From positions 124,001-188,000 of IMG/VR virus record IMGVR_UViG_3300032315_001715: 64,000 bases of DNA; one strand, given 5' to 3'. The position numbers and the translations under genes were made by a program. Shown one piece after another: positions 26,433 to 34,526 of the stretch (its first letter is position 1; each line of letters opens with the position of its first letter). Origin of the DNA: a virus. The notes under the pieces are model-generated. The model saw nothing but the letters and a program-made list of their open reading frames with translations. It was not told where the DNA came from and made no database searches.

Positions 26433-26933
26433 TTAGAACATTTTACGTATGTCTAGATTATCCGGAATCTTGTTGGTATCCTTGACAAAAAACGCACATA
26501 TTGGATTATCGCCTTCTTCAAGCGGTATGGTAAGCAGGTGACCATTTTTGAGCTTGGGAAAATACCATTTAACGTCTGGCCAGGTGTTGATTATTTCTAT
26601 CCTTAGAAATTTCGGCATGTATCCCTTGATCGGGTTAAAGCAAAATGCATCAAAATCCTTATCCATGAGATATACCAATGGCATGATTTCTAAATCTCCT
26701 AGATTCATATCGCCAATGATCAAGCTCCAATCAAGCGGCATCTGTATGTTATGATGCCCGATGCGCAGGTCTATGCAGGGACTATGGAAGCTCTCGAGAA
26801 AAATCAAAGGGAGAAAGTAATAGTCCACATCATGTTGATTTGAGTAGTCTAAAACACAGTATCGTACATCATCCACTTTATCTGGTATTTGATTTATCAA
26901 ATACGCCTTGTTTTCGTTGGTTAATATCCTAAT
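26433..26933 (-). CDS. Conserved phage protein of unknown function
   Basis: The product resembles a protein family common in T4-like phages, with PLIFLESFHSPCIDLRIGHHNIQMPLDW, GDLEIMPL and DVKWYFPKLKNGHLL. No ATG opens the reading frame before the conserved part. A TTG at 26900 preceded by AAGG is possible. An ATT at 26933, 6 nt after a strong AGGAGA, gives MRILTNENKAYL... and a full-length protein of 166 residues, and is chosen here. Enzymatic function is unknown. Confidence 0.55.
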   Translation of the reverse strand: MRILTNENKAYLINQIPDKVDDVRYCVLDYSNQHDVDYYFLPLIFLESFHSPCIDLRIGHHNIQMPLDWSLIIGDMNLGDLEIMPLVYLMDKDFDAFCFNPIKGYMPKFLRIEIINTWPDVKWYFPKLKNGHLLTIPLEEGDNPICAFFVKDTNKIPDNLDIRKMF

Positions 26934-27057
26934 GGTACGTCTCCTGCTAGATATAACTATAGCTTAAATGCCTAAGAATTATATTTACGCAGGTAAACGT
27001 ACCATCGGATGTTATATGGTCATCGATCTAACTGATCAAGCTGATAATTTTCAGAGG

Positions 27058-29607
27058 TTAATAGGTAATCTTTGTCTGGGTAAACGGATACTCAACCGAC
27101 TCGTAGAACTTCTTCCGCTTTAAAAGGTGGCGGTTAGAAAACTTGCACTTGCTTGATACGTCGAATATCTCAACGGCTTCCTTGTCATCAGCCTTTCGGA
27201 GTCCTCGTCCAATGCTCTGGATCACGCGCACAAAGCTCTTACCAGGTTCGATGAGAACCAAGTTGAATATTCGATTGATGCTGATGCCTGTGCTGGTGGT
27301 GCCATATGTGGCGATCATTATGGCATTATCAGCCAAGTTAATCTCCTTGTATGCCTCCTTGCGTTTGGTACTCTTCATCTGTCCACTAATAAAGGTCGAA
27401 CCATCGATGAGCTCGTGTAATATGTCACCGGTCTCGATCCTATCCACCAAGATCAGTGTGTTACCGCTTTCGGATATCTCCTGTATCTTTCCAGCCAGCC
27501 ACGTTAATCGATCTCGGTTGGTAACAAGATACTTGAGCTCGCTCTGATAGTCGTTGTAAACGACCGCATCCTGTGTTTGCAAGATGTTCACATGGCACTG
27601 GGCTAGATATCCTTTATCTTGCAATTCCTTGGCACTGAGCTTGCCAATGATTGGCCCGATGGCGCTGTAAAGACTGACCTGGTTGTATTCCTCTTCCGGA
27701 ATGGTACCAGTTAATCCCCAACGAATAGGTATGTTGGAAAATACCGTGGTTAATAGATTATGCAACACATTCATGTTCTTCACGCTGTGGACTTCGTCGC
27801 AAATTACCGCAACCAATCCGTCCAGAAACACCGTTAGCTGGTCGTCGTCAAGCGCATCCTTGCTTTTCTTGTCAAGGACCATGAGGCTCTGCCAGGTGCA
27901 GATCGTGTGCGTACGAGTGTATTCCTTGCGATCACCATATAGCACGCCAACGTCGAGACCGATGTTTCGATAATCCTCTTCCGTTTGCTGCACGAGATTT
28001 TTGTTCGGAACGATGACTATGGTACGCCCATATTGCTCGGCTAACTTGCTGAGGCTTGCGGTAATGATCGTATTATGAGTTACAACATATCCATCTGTTA
28101 GATATAGATGGTCTGGATGGTCGACCATAATACACCGAACCGGCTCGTTAGATACCTTTTTGATATCAATAATATGAAGCATTGGCGCCCGTCTCACAAC
28201 TCTAGATGATACACGGTCAATCTTCCTGGGCATTGTAACCAGTATACCAGGCGTTGGATGGTATATAGACACGTTATAAATATCCTTGCAAGGTGTCATT
28301 TCTCCCTTATAACGATACATCCGATTGGTGCCTGCGGTGACATTAGCAATACCCCCGATGCTATGGAGCAGTTTTGCAAATCCATCGGCCAATTGTTGGC
28401 TAGTTGTTGTGAACGAAATGCATCCACGTTTGTCAACATATCCGTCAGTATCCAGAAGACCTTGTACCAACGACAGTCTTTGCGAATAGCTACTATTGAG
28501 ATATATAGGCGGTATAAACTTGGTATGACTATACGCCCCCTTTAGGCCAAGTTCTTCGATACGTGCCTTGTAGATGTGGTATGTTGGTTTTTTGATATCG
28601 GGCTGTGCATTGATATCACGCATCCATTCAGATCTTGCTTCCATATGAAGCTCATTTGAGCCAAATGAAATACTATAATCATATCGATCCTTGTGTTTTA
28701 GAACATATCTTGGGTCAAGCTTAGATGAGATCTTATCGACAATGAACTGATCAGCCGTTGAGATGCCAAAATTATCTCTAAATGATCCATCTCCGAGTAA
28801 TGCTCCTAGTAAGTACGGATCAATTGGTAAGTCTATATCGTTCGTCGTATCGAATACCATCGTTGGTAACGGGACTGACAGCGTCCGTTGATTGGTCCGT
28901 TGATACTCAATGATCTCCTTCAAGGAGATCACCTTCCATTTTTCAGTCCAATTGTGATTATGTACCTTCCATAAGTGCTCATCGCATGATCGTACCTTGC
29001 GACCGTCCTCAAATGTGATCTCATACACATCCTTTGGATCATGATCAAAGATTCCACTGACAACAGCCGAAGATCCGTCGGGTATCGCGACGAGATCACC
29101 TATCATGATATCTCCCATTGCCTTCCAACCACCAGGAACCTTAACGAGGCTCGATAGAGGTTGAGCCTTACCTGCCGATGTTGGGGCAATGCTGATGCCT
29201 TGCAGATTGCCAACGCACTCATTGATGGCCTGTATTTGATAGTCTCGTAGCATGATCGGTTGGCCGGCCATTCGATGGTCCGCCGGCCAGTTGATATGGC
29301 TTAGAAAGTTCTCGTTAACCTCGTGGAATTCAAACTCGTGCTTGGCACGATGATCCTGTATTTCAATTTCGTACCCGTTGTCGATAACAACCGGCAATAT
29401 CTTATCCAACAGGTTAAGATAGGTGCGGCCACCTAGGGTGCAAAAGCTCTGGGTGCCGTCCCATCTGCCCAAACGATAAGCCGGGCTATATCTTGCATGT
29501 GGGAGGAAATACTTGACCGCGTTAACACACGCTCGCCTGGTTACAAGATCCAAGCCGTCAATCTTTGCTGTACATTCGTCGACTATGACTATTTCTGCTT
29601 TTTTCAC
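27058..29607 (-). CDS. uvsW: UvsW-like superfamily 2 helicase interrupted by an intein
   Basis: The 849-residue precursor starts with GTG after GAGGATT. The N-extein has the UvsW domain (1-115), followed by the RDYQ motif (121-124). The Walker A motif APTSAGK-T is split at residue 147 by a 365-residue intein (148-512). Downstream come the DEVH box, the WGLTGTIPEEE motif and the C-terminal helicase domain. The mature protein would be 484 residues, close to T4 UvsW (503). UvsW remodels recombination intermediates and R-loops. Without splicing the ATP site is broken, so activity depends on the intein. Confidence 0.92.
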   Translation of the reverse strand: MKKAEIVIVDECTAKIDGLDLVTRRACVNAVKYFLPHARYSPAYRLGRWDGTQSFCTLGGRTYLNLLDKILPVVIDNGYEIEIQDHRAKHEFEFHEVNENFLSHINWPADHRMAGQPIMLRDYQIQAINECVGNLQGISIAPTSAGKAQPLSSLVKVPGGWKAMGDIMIGDLVAIPDGSSAVVSGIFDHDPKDVYEITFEDGRKVRSCDEHLWKVHNHNWTEKWKVISLKEIIEYQRTNQRTLSVPLPTMVFDTTNDIDLPIDPYLLGALLGDGSFRDNFGISTADQFIVDKISSKLDPRYVLKHKDRYDYSISFGSNELHMEARSEWMRDINAQPDIKKPTYHIYKARIEELGLKGAYSHTKFIPPIYLNSSYSQRLSLVQGLLDTDGYVDKRGCISFTTTSQQLADGFAKLLHSIGGIANVTAGTNRMYRYKGEMTPCKDIYNVSIYHPTPGILVTMPRKIDRVSSRVVRRAPMLHIIDIKKVSNEPVRCIMVDHPDHLYLTDGYVVTHNTIITASLSKLAEQYGRTIVIVPNKNLVQQTEEDYRNIGLDVGVLYGDRKEYTRTHTICTWQSLMVLDKKSKDALDDDQLTVFLDGLVAVICDEVHSVKNMNVLHNLLTTVFSNIPIRWGLTGTIPEEEYNQVSLYSAIGPIIGKLSAKELQDKGYLAQCHVNILQTQDAVVYNDYQSELKYLVTNRDRLTWLAGKIQEISESGNTLILVDRIETGDILHELIDGSTFISGQMKSTKRKEAYKEINLADNAIMIATYGTTSTGISINRIFNLVLIEPGKSFVRVIQSIGRGLRKADDKEAVEIFDVSSKCKFSNRHLLKRKKFYESVEYPFTQTKITY
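28072..29166 (-). mobile_element. Ala1 intein with LAGLIDADG homing endonuclease in the UvsW Walker A motif
   Basis: The 365-residue intein begins AQPLSSLVKVPGGW-MGDI-GD and ends LTDGYVVTHN, followed by Thr as +1 residue. Ala at position 1 replaces the usual Cys/Ser, as in the alternative splicing mechanism of class 2 inteins. Blocks C and E, LLGALLGDGSF (about 119-129) and LVQGLLDTDGYV (about 233-244), are the two LAGLIDADG motifs, each with an Asp. The HEN domain therefore looks intact. The terminal His-Asn for cyclisation is present. Insertion between GK and T of a P-loop is a classic conserved target site. Confidence 0.92.
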
Positions 29608-29663
29608 CGTTCAATCCTCACAATCACTGTAGTATTATATAGTGCTTGCTGGATATAAGCGAC

Positions 29664-30698
29664 TTACACAGCCTTTAGCACGTTCTTGTCGGCAAACTTG
29701 CGCCATCGATCTGGCATGGCCTTGCGGAGATCAGCGGTTTTCAAGATCGATCTAAGGCTTACTTCTCGTAGGCGATCAGCATTGCTGATCACATACTCCA
29801 TGACCTCTTCGGTTTCAGAAGGACCAAATCCATGTCCACCGAGCATGTTATTGCTGTCAACCACATTGCGGATGTGTATCATCTTTTCACGGATGGTCTT
29901 GATACCCAGGCTCATGTAGTGGCAGCGTGATACGATAGCTTCGAGATGATTTTGTATCCTCGGGCTCCGCACATGATTAAAATCGATATTGGTGATGAAA
30001 ATGATCGAACCTCGATATTCAAAGCTGTTGGGGATATCCTTGCGATCCAGAACATAGCTGTTGGTATTCCAATGTATGGTACGAACAGCTTTGCTATCCA
30101 GGGCAGCTTTGAGAATGTTCAGCGCATCCTCATCGTACAATATGCCATCGCAGTCATCAAATACCAGCACGTTGCAAGTGTCCTTGTGATGCCAGAGCTT
30201 TTCGTAAAGCACGCTAGCACTCATAGCCCCGTGGAAAAATTCATACATGCTGGGTGTACCACGTAGAGCAGCCAAGGTTTCTAGCTCCCCCTTGAGGGTG
30301 TGTTCAACCGTATGGCTCTTACCAACGCCGGCTGGTCCGCTCACTACCAATCCCTTGACAATCCCTGATGCAATCGCGGTGGTCATGTCTCGAAGGATTT
30401 CAAATGTTTCATTGATCTCAGTTCGGATCTCGTCGTCGGTCTTGTCGACCACAGCAGCATCACCCGATGCAGAAGCCGTTTCTAGATCGGTTTTCTCGGC
30501 CGGTTCATAGCTTTCCACACCGTTGGTTAGATATACCCGGGCTCTTCCATTTCGCATGTCCTGGTATGTGGACCCATCAACGACAATGTAGGTACCGTCA
30601 CGATCCTTGTTTGGCTGCTGTAACAGCATAAACACCCGGCCGCTAACATCCAGATCTTGTCTGGTTCTTCCAGAAATAACTCGAACGTAGAGTTGCAT
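29664..30698 (-). CDS. AAA+ ATPase of unknown role
   Basis: The 344-residue protein is read from the ATG 10 nt after AGGAGA; an ORF extension of 10 residues is unlikely. An N-terminal beta-rich domain (1-90) precedes an AAA+ core with Walker A GPAGVGKS (about 135-142), Walker B VLVFDDCDG (about 178-186), sensor 1 SIIFITNIDF and a C-terminal lid ending in DRWRKF. It sits among recombination and repair genes. It could be a clamp-loader-like remodeler or packaging-related ATPase; no specific family is identified. Confidence 0.75.
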   Translation of the reverse strand: MQLYVRVISGRTRQDLDVSGRVFMLLQQPNKDRDGTYIVVDGSTYQDMRNGRARVYLTNGVESYEPAEKTDLETASASGDAAVVDKTDDEIRTEINETFEILRDMTTAIASGIVKGLVVSGPAGVGKSHTVEHTLKGELETLAALRGTPSMYEFFHGAMSASVLYEKLWHHKDTCNVLVFDDCDGILYDEDALNILKAALDSKAVRTIHWNTNSYVLDRKDIPNSFEYRGSIIFITNIDFNHVRSPRIQNHLEAIVSRCHYMSLGIKTIREKMIHIRNVVDSNNMLGGHGFGPSETEEVMEYVISNADRLREVSLRSILKTADLRKAMPDRWRKFADKNVLKAV

Positions 30699-30740
30699 TG
30701 TGATTTTGTCTCCTAGACTAGTTGTCACTGTTGAAGTTCA

Positions 30741-30768
30741 ATTCTAGTGCCGGATCTCGGCTAGTCAA
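30741..30768 (-). promoter_or_regulatory. Sigma70-like promoter TTGACT-N16-TAGAAT
   Basis: On the minus strand TTGACT (30763-30768) and TAGAAT (30741-30746) are separated by 16 nt, before the AAA+ ATPase gene. It overlaps the 3' end of the glycosylase gene. Confidence 0.55.
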
Positions 30769-31186
30769 CCAACAACTTGGTTTTCCTTGGATCTGGTAAA
30801 CCGAGATACCTACAAAGCTCGTGGTCGGTTGGTATTATATCCCTGCGACCGTTGAAGAAAATCTCATAGCTATCGCTGCCATATCGTCCGATGCCATACA
30901 GCTTCGTAGCATCAATACCGTCCCAGGTTTTCCAGTCCTCGCTCATACGACGTAGTGTATTTGCACGTCGATTGTACATACCCAACGGTTTGATAACCTC
31001 GATTACATACCCAACACCGGCAACCAAGAACTCGTCAGCGGTTGACCATTTATGCAAAAACTCCGGTAACACGGTTTTGACCTGTTTGCGTCCGGTTTGG
31101 TTCAGCATGATCACGGCAACGAAATGTTGCCATGTCCCGGATATTTGTTCCTGCACCATTAGATCATCGCGCAATGGTTTAATCAT
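30761..31186 (-). CDS. MBD4-like HhH-GPD DNA glycosylase
   Basis: The 141-residue protein matches the catalytic domain of mammalian MBD4 almost from end to end. LQEQ-like VQEQ precedes FVAVIMLNQT (22-31), then VIKPLGMYNRRANTL (64-78). The helix-hairpin-helix LYGIGRYGSDSYEIF (97-110) follows, and the catalytic Asp in IPTDHEL (D121) aligns with MBD4 D560. It should remove uracil or thymine from mismatches in DNA. It overlaps the uvsY start by ATGA, placing it in the recombination-repair operon. Confidence 0.88.
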   Translation of the reverse strand: MIKPLRDDLMVQEQISGTWQHFVAVIMLNQTGRKQVKTVLPEFLHKWSTADEFLVAGVGYVIEVIKPLGMYNRRANTLRRMSEDWKTWDGIDATKLYGIGRYGSDSYEIFFNGRRDIIPTDHELCRYLGLPDPRKTKLLVD

Positions 31187-31650
31187 CCGCCCTTGGTCCC
31201 TAGATTAACGTCTTCCATGCCGACGATACGAAGCTTGGTGATGTTACCAATTTGGTAGTGTTTGATCTCAAGACCTTTCATCACCGCTAGATACTTGTTT
31301 CGTATCAGGCTAACTTCGTTGATCAACACGCTCATGCTGCCTATATCATCCTCGCCATCGATGTATTTTTCAATGGCACGATCAGATAGGTCACGTTGAT
31401 ATCTCTCGAGATATCGTCGATAATGATCACTGCGCATCTTGTCATACTTGACGTTGAGATGCTTGAGTATTGCTTCAATTTCTTGCAACTGCCCAAATCT
31501 GTAGGAAGTTATGCCGCTTAATTCCTGCGCATTTTTCTCTAGACTACCGGAAATCCTTGTTTCATTTTTAGCTAAATTGAGCTCATTCTCATAATAAGAA
31601 ATCGCAGCAGGGATTTCTCCAAAATCGTTGACTACGCGGGAATACCACAT
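31183..31650 (-). CDS. uvsY: UvsY recombination mediator
   Basis: The 155-residue protein has the UvsY core: LEKNAQELSGITSYRFGQLQEIEAIL, then the KMRSDHYRRYLERYQRDLSDR helix and EKYIDGEDDI, ending with ITKLRIVGMEDV. UvsY loads UvsX recombinase onto gp32-coated ssDNA. T4 UvsY is 137 residues. It is coupled to the glycosylase gene and close to uvsX. Confidence 0.92.
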   Translation of the reverse strand: MWYSRVVNDFGEIPAAISYYENELNLAKNETRISGSLEKNAQELSGITSYRFGQLQEIEAILKHLNVKYDKMRSDHYRRYLERYQRDLSDRAIEKYIDGEDDIGSMSVLINEVSLIRNKYLAVMKGLEIKHYQIGNITKLRIVGMEDVNLGTKGG

Positions 31651-31656
31651 GCTATC

Positions 31657-31884
31657 TTACTTTATAAATTTGCTATAAATTTCCCACATCTTCCAATCTA
31701 GCATTTTAAGCATGATAAGAGATCTAGTGTGGACCTCAAGCTGTAACCATGGTAAAGAATCTGCGTCCTTTTCTTCGATGGCCGTCTTGATCCGATCAAC
31801 GAGTTCGTCTATATTTGACCAATCGTCCCTGGTTGATTTTTCAATTCCAGCCAAATTCTTAGATTTCTTAAAATCAGTCTTCAT
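31657..31884 (-). CDS. Small hypothetical protein near uvsY
   Basis: The 75-residue protein is helical and charged (LVDRIKTAIEEKDADSLPWLQLEVHTRSLIMLKMLDWKMWEIYSKF). It lies 6 nt upstream of uvsY and overlaps the acidic 77-residue gene by 11 nt. T4 also carries small uvsY-linked genes; homology is not established. Confidence 0.55.
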   Translation of the reverse strand: MKTDFKKSKNLAGIEKSTRDDWSNIDELVDRIKTAIEEKDADSLPWLQLEVHTRSLIMLKMLDWKMWEIYSKFIK

Positions 31885-32107
31885 ATTCTATCCCATTGTC
31901 ATAATCTTGATCATCGTCGGCAAAATGCTCTAACGCATGATCAATGTGTTCGTCCTCTCCCCTAATATCTTCCAGATCAGATATTTCTATTTCCTGATCC
32001 AAAAATATCTTGAGATATTTTACGGCAAGATCATTTCTCTTTGATGCTGGGAGCTGTTCCATGAACAGCTCCCAGATCTCAAGAACAACTTCTTCTGAGA
32101 TTTCCAT
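31874..32107 (-). CDS. Small acidic protein downstream of uvsX
   Basis: The 77-residue protein has a helical N-terminus (EEVVLEIWELFMEQLPASKRNDLAVKYLKIF) and a strongly acidic C-terminus (EDIRGEDEHIDHALEHFADDDQDYDNGIEYED region). It lies 11 nt after the uvsX stop on the same strand. Its composition suggests protein binding. Function is unknown. Confidence 0.6.
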   Translation of the reverse strand: MEISEEVVLEIWELFMEQLPASKRNDLAVKYLKIFLDQEIEISDLEDIRGEDEHIDHALEHFADDDQDYDNGIEYED

Positions 32108-32118
32108 TTGTTGATTCC

Positions 32119-33192
32119 TTATTCAGAACTTGTATCAGTATCGCTTGGTTCTGACTCCTGAATCTCTACTACCTTGGTCTCATCCCATTCATTCATGATG
32201 AGATCGAGCAGTTCATTCGGGATGGCAGAACGGAAATACTTATGCTCTTTGCCGGACCTGTCAATATATTTCATCTTGGTAGAATCCTTGGCCAAGATAC
32301 CTTTCTTCTCGAAGAGGTCGATGAGCCCGCTGTAGGGATCCATACCTGTTTCCCAGGGAATCTTGATCTCAACGTTTTCGAACGGCTTGTTATACCTGGT
32401 CTTCATGATCTTGCAAGCTGCTCGAATACCACGAACGTCGGTAACCTTCTTACCGTCCTCGTCTTCCTTCAGTTTTCTCTTCTGCATGGCCACTACGATC
32501 GAGCTCGCATAAACAAAGCCTTGTCCACCAGAAATCTTGTCATCTGGATCAAACATGTCTTGGCTTGCATAGCTATGGTTCGTTACGGCTAGACCGACTT
32601 CGTATTCACCAAACATGTTCACACAGTTGCGCACCAGTGCTGCAAGTGCCTTGGGCTTACGTCCCATATCACCCTTGAGCTCTCCGGCTTCAAACTGATT
32701 CACGTCGGTAGGTGTAAGCAACATCCCAAGGCTATCTAGAACGAATAGGATCTTCGGCCTCTGGCTTTCCTCAACACTGTCGTATCTAGCCTTGTAATCC
32801 TTCATGAAGTCGCTCATCAACCTAGCAACATCATCAATCATGGCCATGTTGACCTTGAGCAGCTTTTCTTCCGAAGTATCAACACCCAGTGCTAGCAGCC
32901 ACTTTTCATCAAGAGCGTTTTCGGTATCAATCAACACAACAAATATACCCTGTTGCTGTGCAGCTCTAACCATGTTGCCCGAACAGATAAAGCTCTTACC
33001 GGAGCCGCTCTGTCCAGCAAACATGGTTACCTTACCGAGAGGAATACCGTGCTTAAAATTGCTAGAAATACAATAGTTTAGGGCATAATTGCCCGTGCTG
33101 ATCCACACCTTTGGATCATGGAATCCCAGCGAAATGCCGGGAATATTCTTAGTCAGATCCTTGCGGAACTTTGATAAATCAAACGGACGCAT
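32119..33192 (-). CDS. uvsX: UvsX RecA-like recombinase
   Basis: The 357-residue recombinase has Walker A GQSGSGKS (60-67), the VVLIDTENALD strand and LFVLDSLGML Walker B. It also has L1/L2 loop regions (DVNQFEAGELKGDMGRKPKAL and DDKISGGQGFVYASS) and an acidic C-terminus. T4 UvsX is 391 residues. It drives strand exchange in recombination-dependent replication and repair. AAGGAAAGAC leads into the start codon. Confidence 0.95.
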   Translation of the reverse strand: MRPFDLSKFRKDLTKNIPGISLGFHDPKVWISTGNYALNYCISSNFKHGIPLGKVTMFAGQSGSGKSFICSGNMVRAAQQQGIFVVLIDTENALDEKWLLALGVDTSEEKLLKVNMAMIDDVARLMSDFMKDYKARYDSVEESQRPKILFVLDSLGMLLTPTDVNQFEAGELKGDMGRKPKALAALVRNCVNMFGEYEVGLAVTNHSYASQDMFDPDDKISGGQGFVYASSIVVAMQKRKLKEDEDGKKVTDVRGIRAACKIMKTRYNKPFENVEIKIPWETGMDPYSGLIDLFEKKGILAKDSTKMKYIDRSGKEHKYFRSAIPNELLDLIMNEWDETKVVEIQESEPSDTDTSSE

Positions 33193-33276
33193 GTCTTTCC
33201 TTTCGTTGTTGTTGTGCCAATCGTCTAGCTTCCTTGAAACAAGTTATGATCAGATCTAGCGGTCTTACTAAAAGAC

Positions 33277-33300
33277 GTGGGGGATGCATGCATCCCCCAC
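33277..33300 (-). terminator. Perfect 24-bp palindrome between gp32 and uvsX
   Basis: GTGGGGGATGCATGCATCCCCCAC is perfectly self-complementary and on the minus strand is followed by GTCTTTTAG. It sits just after the gp32 stop, so it probably ends or attenuates the gp32 transcript before uvsX. It could also protect the 3' end of the gp32 mRNA. Confidence 0.75.
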
Positions 33301-33308
33301 TGATCTGT

Positions 33309-34406
33309 TTACTTCTGTTGCTGGCGCTTGCGGATGGCAGCAAGAATGTCTTCTGGAGACTGCATCTTCGGCTTTTCGGCCTGTGCTACGGGTTCAGATG
33401 ACTTTTCTTCCCACGGTACGGTAACGCTTTCCTCGGCCATCGGCTTGTTGGCAACCCTGTTCAGGATGCTAGCTGCGGTCACTGCTGGTGCTGGTGCTGG
33501 TGCCGGAGCAGGATTAACCGAACGTGCTGCCATCTGCACGGTGGTTCGACCAGTTGCCTCACCGGAATCGCCGTTGTTATCCAGTCGCATACCGTTTGGA
33601 CGATAGAACTGTCCCCAACGATCAGCATCATACAGTTCCTCATTTACCGATGCGGTAAACAGTTCCATGATAGCATTGAGATGGTCCTCGTCGGGCTTCT
33701 TTGGCATGTACTGGGAAAGATTCCACAGCCCGTGCGTGCTGATTGCAGCCCGTTCAGACTCGGTTAGGGGACGAGAACGAGGGCTCAAGCTTCCCGGCTT
33801 GATCCAGCCGCTGTCGTCGTAGTTAGCCCACTGTCCCTGCTTCTTCTTTGCCAAGAAGAAGTCCATGCCATGATCGTAGTCAACCGGGCTGTGCTCGATC
33901 TCCTGGACCATGAGGATCTTCTTGATGCATTCAAAGATGCTGGGATTGATGATAAATCTACGGATTGGATTTTCCGGGGTTTGATCCTGTTGGTTTGGAT
34001 TGTCTGTGACAAATCCCTGGAAGAGAAAGCTCTTCTTGCGATAATACTTGCGAGCCATGTCTTCAAGACTCTTGTCCTTCCACCAAGGCCGAATCTCGGC
34101 ATTGATCGGACAGCTACCAGCCTTCCACATGTCAGTGCAAGGGACCTGAACTTCAACCGGCTTACCGTCATTCTGGCCCTTGACGCCAGGGAACGGAAGC
34201 TTGATGATCAGTCTTTCCAACCAGAAGAAATCATTGTTTTCATCTCCATCGGGTAGAAGACGTAGCGTTGCTACGGTATTATCGGGATTGTTCCAAAAAG
34301 GATATACGGCATTGTCGCCGCCAAAGCTACCGCCATTCTTAGCGCGGTCCTTGTTTGCTTGCTGCGCAAGCAGCTTTGCTTGTATTTCTTTAAGTGTGAG
34401 TGCCAT
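33309..34406 (-). CDS. 32: gp32 single-stranded DNA-binding protein
   Basis: The 365-residue protein has the T4 gp32 order. A basic LAST-like N-terminus (KEIQAKLLAQQANKDRAKNGG) opens it. The OB-fold core contains VYPFWNNPDNTVATLRLLPDGD and PFPGVKG, with Cys of the zinc site in VPCTDMWKAGSCPI. The C-terminal region is an Ala/Pro-rich linker with an acidic/Lys end. It coats ssDNA in replication and recombination. The long leader contains a hairpin as in the autoregulated T4 gene. Length exceeds T4 gp32 (301) through the linker. Confidence 0.95.
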   Translation of the reverse strand: MALTLKEIQAKLLAQQANKDRAKNGGSFGGDNAVYPFWNNPDNTVATLRLLPDGDENNDFFWLERLIIKLPFPGVKGQNDGKPVEVQVPCTDMWKAGSCPINAEIRPWWKDKSLEDMARKYYRKKSFLFQGFVTDNPNQQDQTPENPIRRFIINPSIFECIKKILMVQEIEHSPVDYDHGMDFFLAKKKQGQWANYDDSGWIKPGSLSPRSRPLTESERAAISTHGLWNLSQYMPKKPDEDHLNAIMELFTASVNEELYDADRWGQFYRPNGMRLDNNGDSGEATGRTTVQMAARSVNPAPAPAPAPAVTAASILNRVANKPMAEESVTVPWEEKSSEPVAQAEKPKMQSPEDILAAIRKRQQQK

Positions 34407-34444
34407 TTTATGTGCCTTTCATGTGCCTATTATGAGTTTGGATG

Positions 34445-34472
34445 CCAGGGAGTCATCTTTCTGTCTCCCTGG
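34445..34472 (-). promoter_or_regulatory. Hairpin/pseudoknot candidate in the gp32 mRNA leader
   Basis: On the minus strand CCAGGGAG, a 12-nt loop (acagaaagatga) and CTCCCTGG form an 8-bp stem 39-66 nt before the gp32 start, just after the late-promoter start. The loop AUGA can pair with UCAU about 10 nt downstream, which would make an H-type pseudoknot. A/U-rich unstructured RNA follows up to the start codon. T4 gp32 represses its own translation by nucleating on a leader pseudoknot in this position. Confidence 0.5.
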
Positions 34473-34481
34473 TAACAGCTT

Positions 34482-34489
34482 TATTTATA
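34482..34489 (-). promoter_or_regulatory. Late promoter TATAAATA before gp32
   Basis: A perfect TATAAATA on the minus strand, 76 nt before the gp32 start. Transcription from it would begin directly ahead of the leader hairpin. Confidence 0.7.
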
Positions 34490-34526
34490 CCGCTAGCTCC
34501 AGTCAATTAACGATCTGGAACATTTT

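Noticed and set aside
29634-29662. TATAAT with a GCTTA box before uvsW, a possible T4 MotA middle promoter
   Set aside because: The GCTTA box is about 16 nt from TATAAT rather than the T4 spacing of about 13, and no TTGACA-like -35 exists. Evidence is too thin.
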